A DNA stretch of 64,000 nt from Monomorium pharaonis (taxonomy: Eukaryota; Arthropoda; Insecta; Hymenoptera; Formicidae): the NCBI RefSeq assembly GCF_013373865.1, contig NC_050470.1, forward strand, positions 30,487,585-30,551,584. The letters run 5' to 3'. This document shows positions 11,671 through 24,219 of this stretch, piece by piece. The notes beneath the pieces are model-generated. The model was not told the DNA's origin, did not search any database, and saw only the letters and a list, made by a program, of their open reading frames with translations. The translations under genes were made by a program, and so were the position numbers. Position 1 is the stretch's first letter. Every line of letters starts with the position of its first letter.

Positions 11671-13304
11671 TTATCCCTTAGCAACACCTACTAATGCTGG
11701 TCTCACTATTCTCTCGTGCAATTTGTATCCTATTTTTGATACAACTACAATTGTTCCAGGCTCCTTGCCCTCAACTTCCTGAAAATAGTATTTGTTAGTC
11801 ATAAAAATTATCGTCTAATTATGCCTACAATATAAATCTTACTTGCTGAAATAATGCTTCGTGCTCGTTAGGATCAAACTTTTTATTTACTGGATTCAAT
11901 GAAACTAAGCCGTGCTTCTTGAAAACCTATAATATTAAAATTCCTCATTTAAAATTACACATATACATAATTTTATTTATAATTTTCGTGAAAATGAAGA
12001 CATAGACTTACTTTATGTAATTGAGCTTCTGTCATGACCAAGCCCTCATATAAATTTTTTAAATGTGGATTCTGCTCTGTTATTTCATCCTTCGGTACAC
12101 TCTCAGTAGCTTTTCCTAATACGTCAGCTACATCCAAGAGATCCTTGCAGAAACCTTGAATACCGAAAAGCTTGGCATCATTAATCTGTTTGGTAAGTCT
12201 AACTCTGATATTTTCTCCCTCTGCCAATGCTCTTTTATATTTATCTTCCAGTGTCTCTTTTGATTCCTTAAGCTCGACAAGCTCTTTATTAATAAGCTCT
12301 AGTTCGGTTTTTAATTTCTTTTCATTTTCAGTAGGCTCTGACATGGAAGGTACATCGGTGGCATTTGGCTTCTTCTCTTCTGTTATTGTACTAAAATGTT
12401 GCCTTTGCCAGGAAAATGCAGTAGATACACGTGGCAATCTATAATTTAACATATTTGTTGATTTATGTGTAATATATATATATATATATATGTATATATT
12501 ATAAAAAACAAAAGTAGAAATTTGAATAGTTGTGTTGAAAAGAATTATTATTATATAATATTATATAAGAATTATTATTATATATTATATAAACTATTTA
12601 AAAGAATAACATTTAAAATATTATTTACAAGAGATAACAAAAAATCAAGAAATTTTATTTTATTATCTCAGAGAAAAGAATATTGTTCGTATAAGCATAT
12701 AATATAAATAAAATATATAGCTATAACGTTATAGTGATAAAGTTTCACATTTAAGCTATTTAAAAGTTCATCTACAATGTATTCTTTACTTTCTATTTGT
12801 TACTATTTGCCTCTGCGCAGTTTTATCAAAATTGGTGAGATAAAACTTGGCAAACTCCAAAAAAGAAACAAGAACATGATAAAATAATGCGCAAATAGCC
12901 AAAAGACAAGAGGCAAAAAACAAGGTTAGTTTTAACACATAGTGCAAAAACAATTATTATTATTTCAATGATTAAATTACAGAAAATTGAGATTAGGAGT
13001 TCTTTCATATACAAAATTGATTATATTAGAAATTGTTTCACACGACAGAATTAAATATTCTTCAGCGTTAATTAATGAGACTCACAACTCCGGCATTAAA
13101 GACAAAACAGAAGAATAACGTGCGGTTAACCTTGACATGCCGACTGGACATGTGGATTCCACAACGAGCATTCGAACAAGTTGCAAGTCGCAAAAAAAGA
13201 AAAGAAACGGTTTACCTGCGCAGGCCACTTTTATTTATTTGATACAAATTATCGACCGTCACACGGCTAAATCGCAATACCGCCGGTCCAATGATTGATG
13301 CCAT
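11671..13304 (-). CDS. Roe1/GRPEL1: Mitochondrial GrpE, Hsp70 nucleotide exchange factor
   Basis: GrpE releases ADP from matrix Hsp70 (mortalin), driving its chaperone and import-motor cycle. Exons on the minus strand: 13304-13216, 12438-12012, 11926-11843, 11778-11671, giving 235 residues. The N-terminus (about 60 residues) is rich in Arg, Ser and hydrophobic residues and nearly lacks acidic residues, as in a mitochondrial presequence. A long acidic/basic heptad-like helix follows (KLKTELELINKELVELKES), matching the GrpE dimer coiled coil. Next comes the conserved GrpE core (FGIQGFCKDLLDVADVLGKA, then NLYEGLVMTEAQLHKVFKKHG). The C-terminal beta domain includes GTIVVVSKIGYKLHERIVRPA. An internal ATG at 12,452 lies just upstream of the exon 2 acceptor and in frame. 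It would give a shorter product if intron 1 were retained, but the spliced start fits a presequence better. Confidence 0.95.
12473..12493. repeat. (TA)n microsatellite in GrpE intron 1
   Basis: A short TA dinucleotide run inside the roughly 780 bp first intron of the GrpE gene. The rest of that intron is AT-rich without visible features. Confidence 0.8.
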
Positions 13305-14107
13305 AATTCAACTGCGATCGCAAACGAAATCCCGGAAAACGGATGATGCGGATGATGAAACTTGACAAAACGGAGCGATCAGAGAACACAAACAATCACG
13401 ATCATAGAATGTTGTGTTGGGTAATGTAAGAAGTCATCATTCATTTCACGCAGAGAGGAACCTGAGAGCGGTCATCGCGTCATTTTAAGATGTTTTCATC
13501 AATCAGCGCCTCTATGTGCACAAAATGTGTACATTGAACTACGTAGTCAAATATCTATGAATCCCGTAGGTAATGTGCATGACTTTTTGGGTCTCTTCTA
13601 TGCTATGTCCACTCTGCTTCATGGCTGATCAGATCGTTTAACCAATCAAAAGTCGAGTTTCAAATGCTGACCTATTTTAACATTCATTCCAATGTAGATT
13701 AACTTTAATCTGAATTTAACTTATTTTCTATCTTTTTTAACTCTGAGAATTAAAAAAAAGAAAAGTAAGTTAATCTACTAACTTTAATCGACTAAAGTTA
13801 ATCTACAGAAATAGAAATGGACAAGTCCAAAGACTCTTATGCCATTTTTTGTTTTAAAATTTTGTAACTGATCCGTGCGTTTTTAATCAACATTTTTTTT
13901 TTAACTGCAATTGATATACCAATTGAATGTATTTAAGAAAAATATAATTACACCTTTTGAAAATCTAGTCGATAAGATAAGCGGAGAGAAAAGATATGAA
14001 GATTGAAAAAGAGCTAGAGTGAAGATAAAACATGTATCTTTTTATCGATAGTATATACATATATTCAATTAATCAACTATTTTTTCCATCTTATAGAGTA
14101 TTTCAAT
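13305..14107. other. GrpE upstream region with a foldback-type repeat
   Basis: The GrpE promoter should lie near 13,305-13,500. At 13,694-13,807 a hairpin-forming repeat is present (separate entry). No open frame of interest. Confidence 0.4.
13694..13807. repeat. Hairpin-forming dispersed repeat
   Basis: GTAGATTAACTTTAATC at the left is matched in reverse complement by CTAAAGTTAATCTAC at the right, with AT-rich DNA between. A related, diverged stretch occurs at about 28,014-28,120 (shared TTAACTTTAATCT and a TTTCTATCT block), which suggests a dispersed family. Confidence 0.5.
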
Positions 14108-14229
14108 AGGCCTGTTTTTGTCGCTGCACTGCTGCACTAGTGCAATGAGTTAAAATAAAACAAATATATTTTTTTTCATTCTAATTTTTATTGCACCAGT
14201 ACAACAATGTAGCGACAAGGAACGGGCCT
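14108..14229. mobile_element. Foldback MITE with AAT target duplication
   Basis: A 122 bp element starts AGGCCTGTTTTTGTCGCTGC and ends with the imperfect reverse complement (arms roughly 45 nt at about 75-80 percent identity by eye). Direct AAT copies flank it at 14,105-14,107 and 14,230-14,232. It has no coding capacity. Its ends (AGGYYTGTT) resemble those of the foldback element at 38,222-38,356, which also has a 3 bp flanking duplication. Confidence 0.65.
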
Positions 14230-14299
14230 AATGATTTACAATGCACTGAAAATTAACGAATTGAATAAGATCAGATTTAAATGACTTCAAATTTAAAAA

Positions 14300-15210
14300 T
14301 ATAATTTGTATGCGGCACGTGAGTGGCGAATGAATCGACCAATCGCAGCGACGGATGTCGAAAACGCACGCGCGTGGTCGCCATTTTGAGATGTCCGCGC
14401 TCAAGAAGTGAGTTTCGATGTCGGCCGTCTACGTATAGCGCGCGCTCGTGGGTAATACGCCCGCGGGTGCGTTGCAGTTGTTGCTGCTGCATAGTCCGCG
14501 TTGGTCCGCGCCCGTGTACCATTCGTCTACACGTCGTATCGGCGCAGTTCGTGCATTATCGCGTCAGGTCAGGTATCGTCGAGAGCGGAAGCCCACGACG
14601 CAGCAACGTCGCGTACCGTCGCGATCGTCGATCGTCTGCTCGAGCGCGCGCAGGCGACTTCCGCTCTCGAGAGAGGCGTCGCTTCGGAGCCTCCTCGCGT
14701 TCGCGCGCGCATTCCAGCCACCAGACCGTACGTATCGCGGCGATTATGTGTTTTGGATACGCGCCGCGCATTCCGACGGGAATGGTAGCGCGCGAGTCCC
14801 GCGAGCCGTCGCGCGACGGCCGTCGTATCCCGGTGAGATAAATCCCGCCGCTAACAACGACGCCGCCGCCGCCACCTCCGTGAGGAAATCCGTCGTGTCT
14901 GCGATCGTGACGGTACGGTCTCCGGCGGTCCCACCACCGCGGCATCGTACGGAAACGCGAGTGCGCCCTGTGCGCCGCTCCACAGGACCGTCTATTCCGT
15001 AGTACTGTACCAATCCCTCAACCCCCCTTCCCTTTCTCCGCGAGCTCGCGACCACTGGGACGCTCGGCGAGCTATGCGATCCCCCGCGTCTGCCGGGACC
15101 ATCGCCACGGGTGTCGTTCACCGCTGACGTGCATCCCGATGCTTTGAGATACGGACACACGTACGCTCATACATATACATATATACACGTACAGTGTACA
15201 TACATCATAC

Positions 15211-15242
<32 letters not shown>

Positions 15243-15493
15243 GCACACACACGGCCGGGCGGCGGAAGTGTTTTGCTCGATCTTCGTCGCGCGCGCACGG
15301 GGCCTTTAGGTCGCCGCTCTCTCCCGCCGCCGCCGGGTACGGCCCATCACCACCGAAGAAGGTGACCAGCGCTCGGCCCTTGGCCGCAACTCTTTGCCAA
15401 CCCGAACATTTGGACGCCGAGCCTTCGTCGTGCCCGCCCGTGTCCCGCCCTGGACACGCCGATTCGCCCGATTCGCCCGCCACACGACGGGTT
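14300..15493 (+). promoter_or_regulatory. CpG-rich promoter and 5' untranslated region of the CECR2/dikar homologue
   Basis: GC-rich, CpG-dense sequence lies immediately upstream of the dikar start. The overlapping arginine-rich open frames on both strands are compositional artefacts. It contains a short (TA)n/(CA)n stretch at about 15,170-15,250. Confidence 0.5.
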
Positions 15494-18400
15494 ATGTTTC
15501 CTACCTTCATCGGGATCCTAGGTGAGTCCACCCCCGCCCGCGCCGGTGGTCGTCCCGTCGGATTATCGGCGCGCGCGCGCGCGCGACAAATTGCCGGTGC
15601 GATAATCTACGTTGCTCCTTTTTGTGTCGCTCTAAGCGATACTAGAAATAGTTTTTTTTTGCGGCATAGAAGCGGGATTCCTGACCTTTAACTACGTTCC
15701 CGCTTTTTATCCCATTACCGTGTCTTGGAATGTTTAAGGAAAAGATGTAATTGAATGATGTTAATTTTTTATTGTTGAATCTACGAGTAATATCACCCGA
15801 AATTCGTAGAAATTTATTTCACTGTCTAAATATATTTCAAGAAAATTGTGTACTTTTTTGTGAATTTTACGTGCGATCGCTGATGTGTTTAAAAAAGTCA
15901 TCGCTGCATTTAAACATTTAAAATGCTTATTGTACATCTTTTGTGGCTAGAAATCGATGAAGTAAATTATAATGAATTTGTGCAGAGTGGAATCATATTA
16001 ATTATTGATATATTAATTATACATATTTAAGGAGACAACTATTCTGTACTAGAAATTATTTAGGAATCTATAGAAAGATTTACTCTTATATAGAAAAAAA
16101 TATAGATACTAAATATCTATCTCATTTTTAATTTTCAAATATACATTTTTTTGTTTAAATTCAAATTAGATGTAGAAATAAAATAATATTAGATGTAGAA
16201 TTAAAATTTATTACTAATTAATTAATTTCTTTTTTAAAATAATTTTAAGATTCTAAATATATAATTTGCCTTAAGATATGATCACAATTACAATTGCAAC
16301 TCGTTACTTTCACAAATAGATAGCAGGATTAAGATCAAGGAACTTTTAACTGTTCCTTTATTTTTTTAGACATTCAATCGTGGTGGGAGGTGCCAAGTAT
16401 AGCACACTTTTGCTCATTATTTAGAGCTGCCTTCAATCTTCTGGATTTTGATATTGAGGTATCTAATCAAGTGCTAACTCTTTTATGAGTAAGCAGCATA
16501 TGTAAAGCCACTGTTAGTATCGCTTCAGCACTTTATGACAGCAAAGCAGTTGTCACGCTTCAGCTTTAACTTTATTGTTTATTGGCTTATACGTCATTTT
16601 GTTCTCTTCTTCACTTTACTATTGGTTACTATATGTGAAATATTTCTCAATATTAACGTTGCCATAATTGTAGGATTTGGAAGAAGCTTTATTGACGGAT
16701 GGAGGTACCGAGGGCCGACTACTTCAGGAATTGATAGTAAGATTACTCGAGGGTTGCTTGCCAAACGACACTCGCAATGACATCTCCACCTTTAATTATC
16801 AGATGTTCTTGCGTAGACTTTTTCGGAAAAAATGTCAAGTATGTATTAATCTCATCAGTTATCAATTGCCCTGATATATCGATGATAAACTATAACTAAA
16901 GTACATTTACGAATACGTTTACACAGGAATACAAATGTGAAAATCCTTTCAATACAGACGTAGACTTTGAATTGTTACCGCTTCGTCAAAAGGTAGAAAT
17001 ACTACGTGCGCTCTGTGACTTCAGGCTTGACGCCGAAGACGTAGTACGTATATTCGATCTCATTGCAAGTTGTTAGAATAATTTTACACTTTTTGAAGCA
17101 ATTATTTCGCGTAATTGAACAAATGTAAAATTAACAACACAGGAGGAGTCGTTAAGCAACTTGGACTCGGATAGTCTGCGAGTCGAACCTTTGGGACATG
17201 ATCGTAAGAATTCTGCCTACTGGTACTTCTACGGCACTCGACTGTACCGGGAGGATTACATTGATACTTCAAACAGTGCCTCACATAAGCAGAAAGGTAA
17301 GCCAAGAGATAAAAAGCGTAAAAAACGACGGAACAGAGTGGCGAAGGAGGAACAGGAAGAAGAAGAGAAGGAGGAAGCTGGTTTAATAAACGGAAACAAC
17401 AGACGACAGAGCGTTTGGCAAGTTGTTTGTTTCACTCAACAAGATTGGAGCAGACTGGTCGAAAAATTTCGCGATTCGGTAATGATTGTTCCTCTGATTA
17501 AAAAAAAAAGAGAATTGTTGCAGAATTGAATATAAAAAAATTGTGTATATTTATTTGCCTAGGAATACGACACCGAACGCAAGCTTTATCGCACGTTGTC
17601 CGAGGACTTTATGCCTGAAATACCGAAATTGTTCGATCTGAAAGAGAAACAGCAACGACGTAAGCTGTTACAACGTAATAGCTCGCGAGTGCTTCGTAGC
17701 CAGGAACCGACTACACAGATGGATGCAGTCATGGTCAAATCCAAGATCAGGACTAAAACAACCAAAGGGGCTAAAAAAGGGACTCAAGCTTCAAAATCTT
17801 ATATTAAAGAGGTCGTTACTCCACCGCCATTACTGACTCCACCGGTCCAGAAGAAGGGTCGACAAACGAATAACTCTTTGGCCTCGGCTGTTGGCCAGAT
17901 TGTAATTCACACTAGGGACGAGGTAGAGGACTTGGAGAAGAAGAAGGGTATCGGCAGTCATGGCGATGGTAATTACGTACCTCATAATTACGGCTATAAG
18001 TATGGCTATTCGTTTGGTATCGAAGAGGAAGAGCGTTGTGTTGGCATGCACAAGGTTCTCGAAAGTGTTAAAGATCACGTGGACGCCTGGCCATTTATCG
18101 AGCCCGTGGATGAGGACTATGCGCCAAGGTACAATTTCATGTGTAAAATCGTGATTAATATTTATATCTGACATCAAGTTTTAATAATGTGAAAAATTTT
18201 TTATAGGTACTATAGTGTGGTACGCAGGCCAATGGACCTCAAGACTATGGAAGAGAAATTGGAAAATGGCTCATATAAGAGTTTAAGTCAGTTTAAACGC
18301 GATTTTCGGCTTATCGTTGACAATTGTAGGCAGTACAATGGCTCCGATAACGGTTCGCGATTTTTTTATTGAGCTATTAAATTTTTTACATGTATTTATT

Positions 18401-21400
18401 TGTATGTATTCACAATTTGCATGTATGTGTTGGTGAAATTTACAAATTTTGTATGTTTTAGAATATACGGATATGGCGATTAATCTTAAGGAGGCCTTTG
18501 ACAAAGCTGTAAAACGTTATTTAGAATCTGAAACATCCAGTGACGAAGACGCTGCGTCTCGATCACTGAACGGATCACCTACATCTTTATCGCATCCCTC
18601 ACGTAATTTATCTTCTTCGCATCATAATGCACGTAAACGTTCGAAAAAATCAACAAAAAAGTCCAAATTGTATAAATCTGAGAGTACAACAAAGTCTAAG
18701 AGTAACGAAAAAGTGGACGAAGATGAAAAGAGGAATAAAAGTATTAAAGTTGCGAAGAAGAAAAGGGGAAAGAAAAAAAGTAAAAAGATGAAAGAGGAAG
18801 AATCGGAGGAGGACGAAGAGGAACAGGAAGATCAGGAAAGCGAAGATGCAATATCTGAGACTAGTATCGTAACGTCAAAGAGAAGAAAAAACATTGATGT
18901 AAATAATTTACTTAAAACCAAAAAACTACCTAAAGAATCGGAAGAATTAAAGACGTCTAAAAAGGCGAGTAAAGAGCGACATCAATCGAAAAAAGACTCG
19001 GAAATTGTACGATCTACCAAAGAAGTGAAAGAAAATAAAAAACGGAAGGAGGATTTCGAAGAAGATTACGAGCCTCCGATAATTGCAAAAAGTAAAAGTA
19101 GGAAAATAGAGAAGAAAGAACTTGAGGAAACTACGATATTGACAGACAACACGAAGAAAAGTAAATTGAAAAAGATCGAAGTAGAAGAAAGTGACACAGT
19201 ATTCGAACAAGACAAAAAACAATCTTCCCATATCAAAACAAAAAAAAATCGTAAGAAAGAAAAATCGAATTTAAAGACCAAATCCGCTGAAAAATCCAAC
19301 AAAAATCATATAAAACAAAAAAATAAGAAATCAAAACAAAAAAAGCAGGAATTAAAAAATGGAGAGTTAAAAAGTCAAACCGATCCCAAAGATATAGAAT
19401 TAGACAATACTTTAGATTCCAAACATGCTCATAACTCCAAGAAACTTTCCACGTTAATTGGTAATAAAGATGTTGACTCGCTTGATAGTTTAAAAGACAA
19501 GATAAGCGATAGAAGACGAGAGGAAAAATTGAAAAACGAAAAAGAAAAACGGAGGAAAGCGATGAAAAATGACATTCATGGTGTCCATTCAAAAAAAGTG
19601 CCTTCAAACAGTAGTACTTTTCACGACAATGACAAAGATAGTGCAAAACGATCAAAGTCGAGGAAAAGTACGAAGGAAGATAAGATCGCGGACGATGCGA
19701 TTAAGAAAAATGATCCGGAAGTTAGTGAAAATAAGAAAAACACTCATGCTAAACATACCAAAGGATTAAAAGCAGAAGAGAATGCTGCGATTCAAGCATT
19801 AAATCAAGCGACGGAGAAAACACTTCATGTAAGTTTACAAAATATTGTTTTCAAGATTATTTCAAGTAGAATATGTTCATTGTAGAATATATAAACAAAA
19901 TATATACAAAACATAAATTAATTTATCCAAAATTTTTTAGAACTTATGAAATTTATTTGAAAAGAAAAATAACACATCCAAGGAAATTAACAAAAGAAAA
20001 AAGATTTAAATTGTATGTCGATTATCTTCAATTTATATGTCGATAATTCTATACATATTATACATTGAAAAATCAGATTATTAATAATATTGCTTTTTAT
20101 CTTAATGCAAAGATCAATGTTTTTTTGTATTTGTTGTGGGTTTATTTATATTCTATAAATCATACATTCCGATTTTACATGCAATAGGACATTAACAAGT
20201 GGCTTGATGACACACCCAAATTCTCGGAATTCTCCTCTGGCAGTGATTCACCAGTTCTTCAGACTTCTTCCGTCGAGTCTAGTCGATCAGGATCCAAGAT
20301 CGAGGCTACGCGAAAGAGACCGAGCTCCATGAAAATATTTGGTCCTCACGGACCAAGTCGACCGAAGAAAATACAGCGCACAATCGATCGCTTACAACCC
20401 GGTAAAAGCAAAGGAAATTTACTTCTGAAGAAACCGCTTAATGTGTCCAGCGCTAACACCAATGACACTACAATCAATTTAAATAGTGATAACGATCAAT
20501 CGAATAAGGATAATGACGAAGAACCGAAGCTTAGTTTAGGTACTGTGCTGAAAAACGTGGATTCTATCCAATTAATTTGTAAAAGTTTGGTATCGTCACC
20601 AAATCCTAATTTGTCGAACGACGACGACGAAGAAGATCACTCTCTTATCGCGACTCAAGCGTCTAACGTGAAAGAGGAGAAAACAAATGCTAAGGAAGCT
20701 ACGAAGACATTGAACACAGTAGAGGAGAAAGAAGCTGCTCGAACGGGTACGGAAGAAACGCAGAAACCAAAATCTGCCACACCAAATTTGAGTGCCTGGT
20801 TCAAAGCCTTTGGAGCACCAAAATCAAAAAAGAAAGATGAGGAAGCGGAGGAGGCTACGATGCTAAAAAAAGATGGAGATTCGCAGGAGGCGTTTTGCGG
20901 CAGACAGAGACGGTTGAGCACAGGTGGTAGCAGTGTCAGTGAATCGGTGTCGAGTTTCTCTCAAGAATCGCCACCGGCACCTCGCGCGCCGCATTCCCCG
21001 CAATGCCAGCCTGTGATAACTCCGACCGAGCCGATAAGAGGTGCTGGATTTTATCAGGACGCATTGTCGACCGGCAGCAGCCCCTACAACAGTCCCTATT
21101 ATGCGACTCCACCGAGATACAGCGCACAATTGCCACCTACTCCATCGCCGCAACACCATCCATTGTCACCGGCCTATACGTCATCTTACGAGCAACCACC
21201 ACCGGTCTATCCTCATGTACATGCGCAGCCACCATATCAATCGCCGTATCAGAAATCCTCGCCACAAGATAGCACCAACGAAGCATATCCACAAATGTCT
21301 CCGCAACGTTTTTCACAACAGTTACCTGCCAACAGTCAGAATCAATCACCAGTTTATCCCCAACATTCTCCGCAAGCAATGCAGCCGGTTTATCCTCAAC

Positions 21401-24219
21401 CATCGCCTCAAACACCACCGTCGAATTACTCGCAACCGTCGCCGCAACAACCGTCTACTCCAAATTACTCGCAGCCGTCTCCGCAACAAAATGCGGTCGC
21501 CAATTATTCTCAATCTTCGCCCCAGGCGATCGCTAACTATCCGCAAGCTTCTCCACAGCAGCAGCACTCTCCCTACTCACAAACGTCCCCTCAAACGCCG
21601 CCGAATTATTCGCAAACATCTCCGCAACAGCAGCACTCTCCGTACGCGCAGTCCTCGCCTCAGCAACCTTCAGCTGGGTACAGTCGTCTGTCTCCGCAAC
21701 CACCGCCAGCTAACTATTCTCAACCTTCGCCTCAACCACCCAATGCATATCCGCAGCCGTCGCCTCAGCCGCCAGGTTTCTCCTCGCAGTCGTCACCACA
21801 AACGCGTCCCGCCAACTATTTGCAGTCGTCACCGCAACCTCCGAGCCCATATCCCACTCCGCAACACGATCGAAGTTACTCACAATCATCACACCAGCAA
21901 ATTCAGACTTTTCCTCAACATTCGCCGCAAGCTTCGTCTCCATTCTCGAACGAGCCGTCACCGCAGAATAGTCCGTATTCCCAATCATCGCCGCAATCGC
22001 TGACCAATTACCCACAGTCATCTCCTCAACAGCCGGCAACGTATTCGCATCCATTACACTCGCCGCAGACGCCGCCGAATTACTCGCAGCTTTCGCCGCA
22101 ACAGACAGGGACCGGAACGGCGGCAACGACGGCAACAGCACCAACAGCAGCAGCAGCAGCAGTAGCAGTAGCAGCGGTGAATTACTCGCAACCGTCGCCT
22201 CAACAATCTCGCAATAATTACCCGCAAACTTCGCCTCAGCAAAAGCCTACGTGCAATCCCGCACAACCATCACAACAATCACCCGGTTACTCACAGTCCT
22301 CTCCGCAACAGACCACCAATTACTCTCAACTTCAATCATCGAAAAACTCAGAGGAATACGTCAGTCAAGCTACATCGGCACCGCCTGCGAGTTATCCCCA
22401 GGATTTCAAGCAAAATCCCTCACAGTACATTCAGCAGTCACCTACGATATCTTCGTCCGTGAATGAAGCCGAGCACCGGACAGAATATTTAAAGCAATCT
22501 AACGCTACCGAGAAATCACCCGTGACGGGCGATCAGCAGAGGAGTTTTCCCGTTCAATCGGAATCGTTGAATCTGAACACGAATCATCAGATTTATCAAT
22601 CGCCGAGTCAATATCCGCCGAGTCAGTATCCGAACAGTTTCTCCAACATCGAGCTTCAGAGGTCCGCTTCGAGACACGGTGGTCAACAACAGACGCAACA
22701 GCAGCAACAACAACAGCAGCAGCAATCGACATCGCAAGAGTCGCGGACCAGTTTTACTGAGATTCAGTCGCGCGGCTTTCTCGGCAAGACACCGTCCGGC
22801 AGCGGTGATCAATTACCCGCGTCTGCACCGGATCAGACACAATTGCTGGCATTCCAGCAAAACTTGACGACAGCCCACGAGTCGCTCTATCCGGGCGGCT
22901 TTCAACCATCTAGTTACTCGTTACCGCCACCGTCGAACTCGAGGCCGGTGTATCCTAGTCCGCATTATTTCGACGCCTCCAAGTCTACCGGTAGCGGCGG
23001 TGGCGGCGGCAGTGCAGGCGTGACCGCTAGTCCATCCAACAATCCTCCCCCGATGAAGAAGCGCGCGTACGAGCCTTCCAGTGAATCCAGCGCTCGCGGT
23101 CTGCCGCAGGAGAGCGCTGCGACGCGTCCGAGTCAGGAGCAATTTTCGAATTTCGAGCCGATGATGGCTCTCTCACAACCGCCGGAGGCTGTGTCGGTCA
23201 GTCAGTACGATAGCACGCCGTTCGTCGGTGGCCTAGCTGATTCTATGGCGACTAATTCGGCGTACGCACGGTTGAGCCTCGGTCTAGTGGGTCGGCCGTC
23301 GGGGAAGGAGCAACAACAGCTACTGACGATCCCACGACCACCACCCGGAACGAAGCCGGAGCACCTTGCCGCCTACGGTCGCGGTGTCCCGCCCAGTCCC
23401 GCCGAGCTCGAGCAGCTCAATCTGCTGCAGAGCTTGCAGAACGCCAAGAGCAGCCAGAGTATTCTTGCAATGTCGCGGCGAGCCGGCGAGAGCGACGTGC
23501 GGGCAACGACCACTACAACGTCCAAGACGAAGAGGAGCCGGAAGAGCAAGCATCCGCAACAGCAACAGGAACAAGCGAGCACAGCCGTCACGGCGACGGC
23601 CGCGACGACGACCACCGTCGTCGCAGCGGCCGCCGATCAGCAACAGACAGCAGGAATGCCTGCTTTCCCGCAGTACGCGGTCGCGTCCGCGACCGAATCG
23701 ATCGGCGCCTTGAAGACAGCCGCGGTGGTACCACCGCCCGCGGGTAGTGCCTTCAACTTCGCTGCCACTGCCGGCGGCGCGACTGCCGGCCACGCTCCGC
23801 CGCCGTTTCCCTACGACAAGGACGCCACCGCAGCCGCCGCGTTTGCCTTCCTGACGGACGAATTCCGCAATCCGGGCAGTTACTACATGGCCCTACGACA
23901 GCAACAGCAACAACAGCAGCAGCAACCACAGCCAATGGTACCGCCGACGGTGGTGAGCAGTGCTTCGGGCCAGCCGACCACCTGCAACAAACTCGGTAAT
24001 CAACCATCACCGAGGAACTATCCACCGCCACCACATTCGTTCCTCCATTCGGCCGCCGCGGCTGCCGCCGCCCAGAGATCGTATGTTCCGCCAGTCTCCG
24101 CCTACGTGACGCCGCACGGACCCAATCTGACAGTGGACCAGGCCGCTTATCAGCAATATATTCATTCGCTCTACGCCCTCCAGCCATCCTCGCATCATCA
24201 CCGATCGTCCTGGCTTTAG
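15494..24219 (+). CDS. dikar (CECR2): CECR2/dikar homologue: DDT-like plus bromodomain chromatin remodelling factor
   Basis: CECR2 family proteins bind ISWI ATPases and acetylated histones. Exons: 15494-15521, 16370-16458, 16674-16838, 16927-17043, 17143-17478, 17563-18128, 18207-18352, 18462-19828, 20188-24219, giving 2,281 residues. The N-terminus (residues about 11-150) carries the family signature: SWWEVPSIAHFCSLFRAAF, LPLRQKVEILRALCDFRLDA, then LDSDSLRVEPLG and YWYFYGTRLY. One bromodomain lies at about 403-505, with RRPMDLKTMEEKL and the acetyl-lysine-binding Asn at about 478 (QYN). Exon 8 codes a roughly 430-residue Lys/Glu/Ser-rich block. Exon 9 is a single 4 kb exon coding a disordered Pro/Gln/Ser/Tyr-rich tail, with about 20 Y-x-Q-x-S-P-Q repeats (about 1,300-1,650) and two poly-Gln runs. 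The start is the ATG in exon 1. The frame is open upstream with an earlier ATG at 15,194, but that sequence is low-complexity and is probably untranslated. Confidence 0.93.
15522..16369 (+). other. First intron of the CECR2/dikar homologue
   Basis: An 848 bp AT-rich intron after an unusually short (28 nt) first coding exon. It has a consensus GTGAGT donor and a polypyrimidine-tract acceptor. Nothing else is recognised in it. Confidence 0.8.
21270..22330 (+). repeat. In-frame Y-x-Q-x-S-P-Q coding repeat array
   Basis: Within exon 9 of the CECR2 homologue, the motif Y-[S/P/A/L]-Q-x-S-P-Q occurs 19 times in strict form. Several degenerate versions (YSRLSPQ, FPQHSPQ, YQKSSPQ) bring the total to about 23. 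Spacing is irregular, 9-25 residues, with Pro/Gln/Asn linkers. Codons differ between copies, so this is not a recent pure DNA minisatellite. An Ala/Thr-rich break occurs near 22,110-22,170. Confidence 0.9.
22684..22726 (+). repeat. Poly-glutamine (CAA/CAG) run in the CECR2 homologue
   Basis: Mixed CAA/CAG codons code a nearly pure Gln run. A second run of about ten Gln lies at about 23,897-23,926. Confidence 0.9.

Noticed and set aside
14323..15002. Long Arg/Ser/Ala-rich open frames on both strands upstream of the CECR2 homologue
   Set aside because: Overlapping frames on both strands of CpG-rich DNA, with no domain content and no matching splice structure.
21041..22003. 320-codon alternative-frame open reading frame inside the dikar last exon
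   Set aside because: A shadow of the Y-x-Q-x-S-P-Q repeat in another frame, rich in His/Arg/Asn because of the repeat codons.
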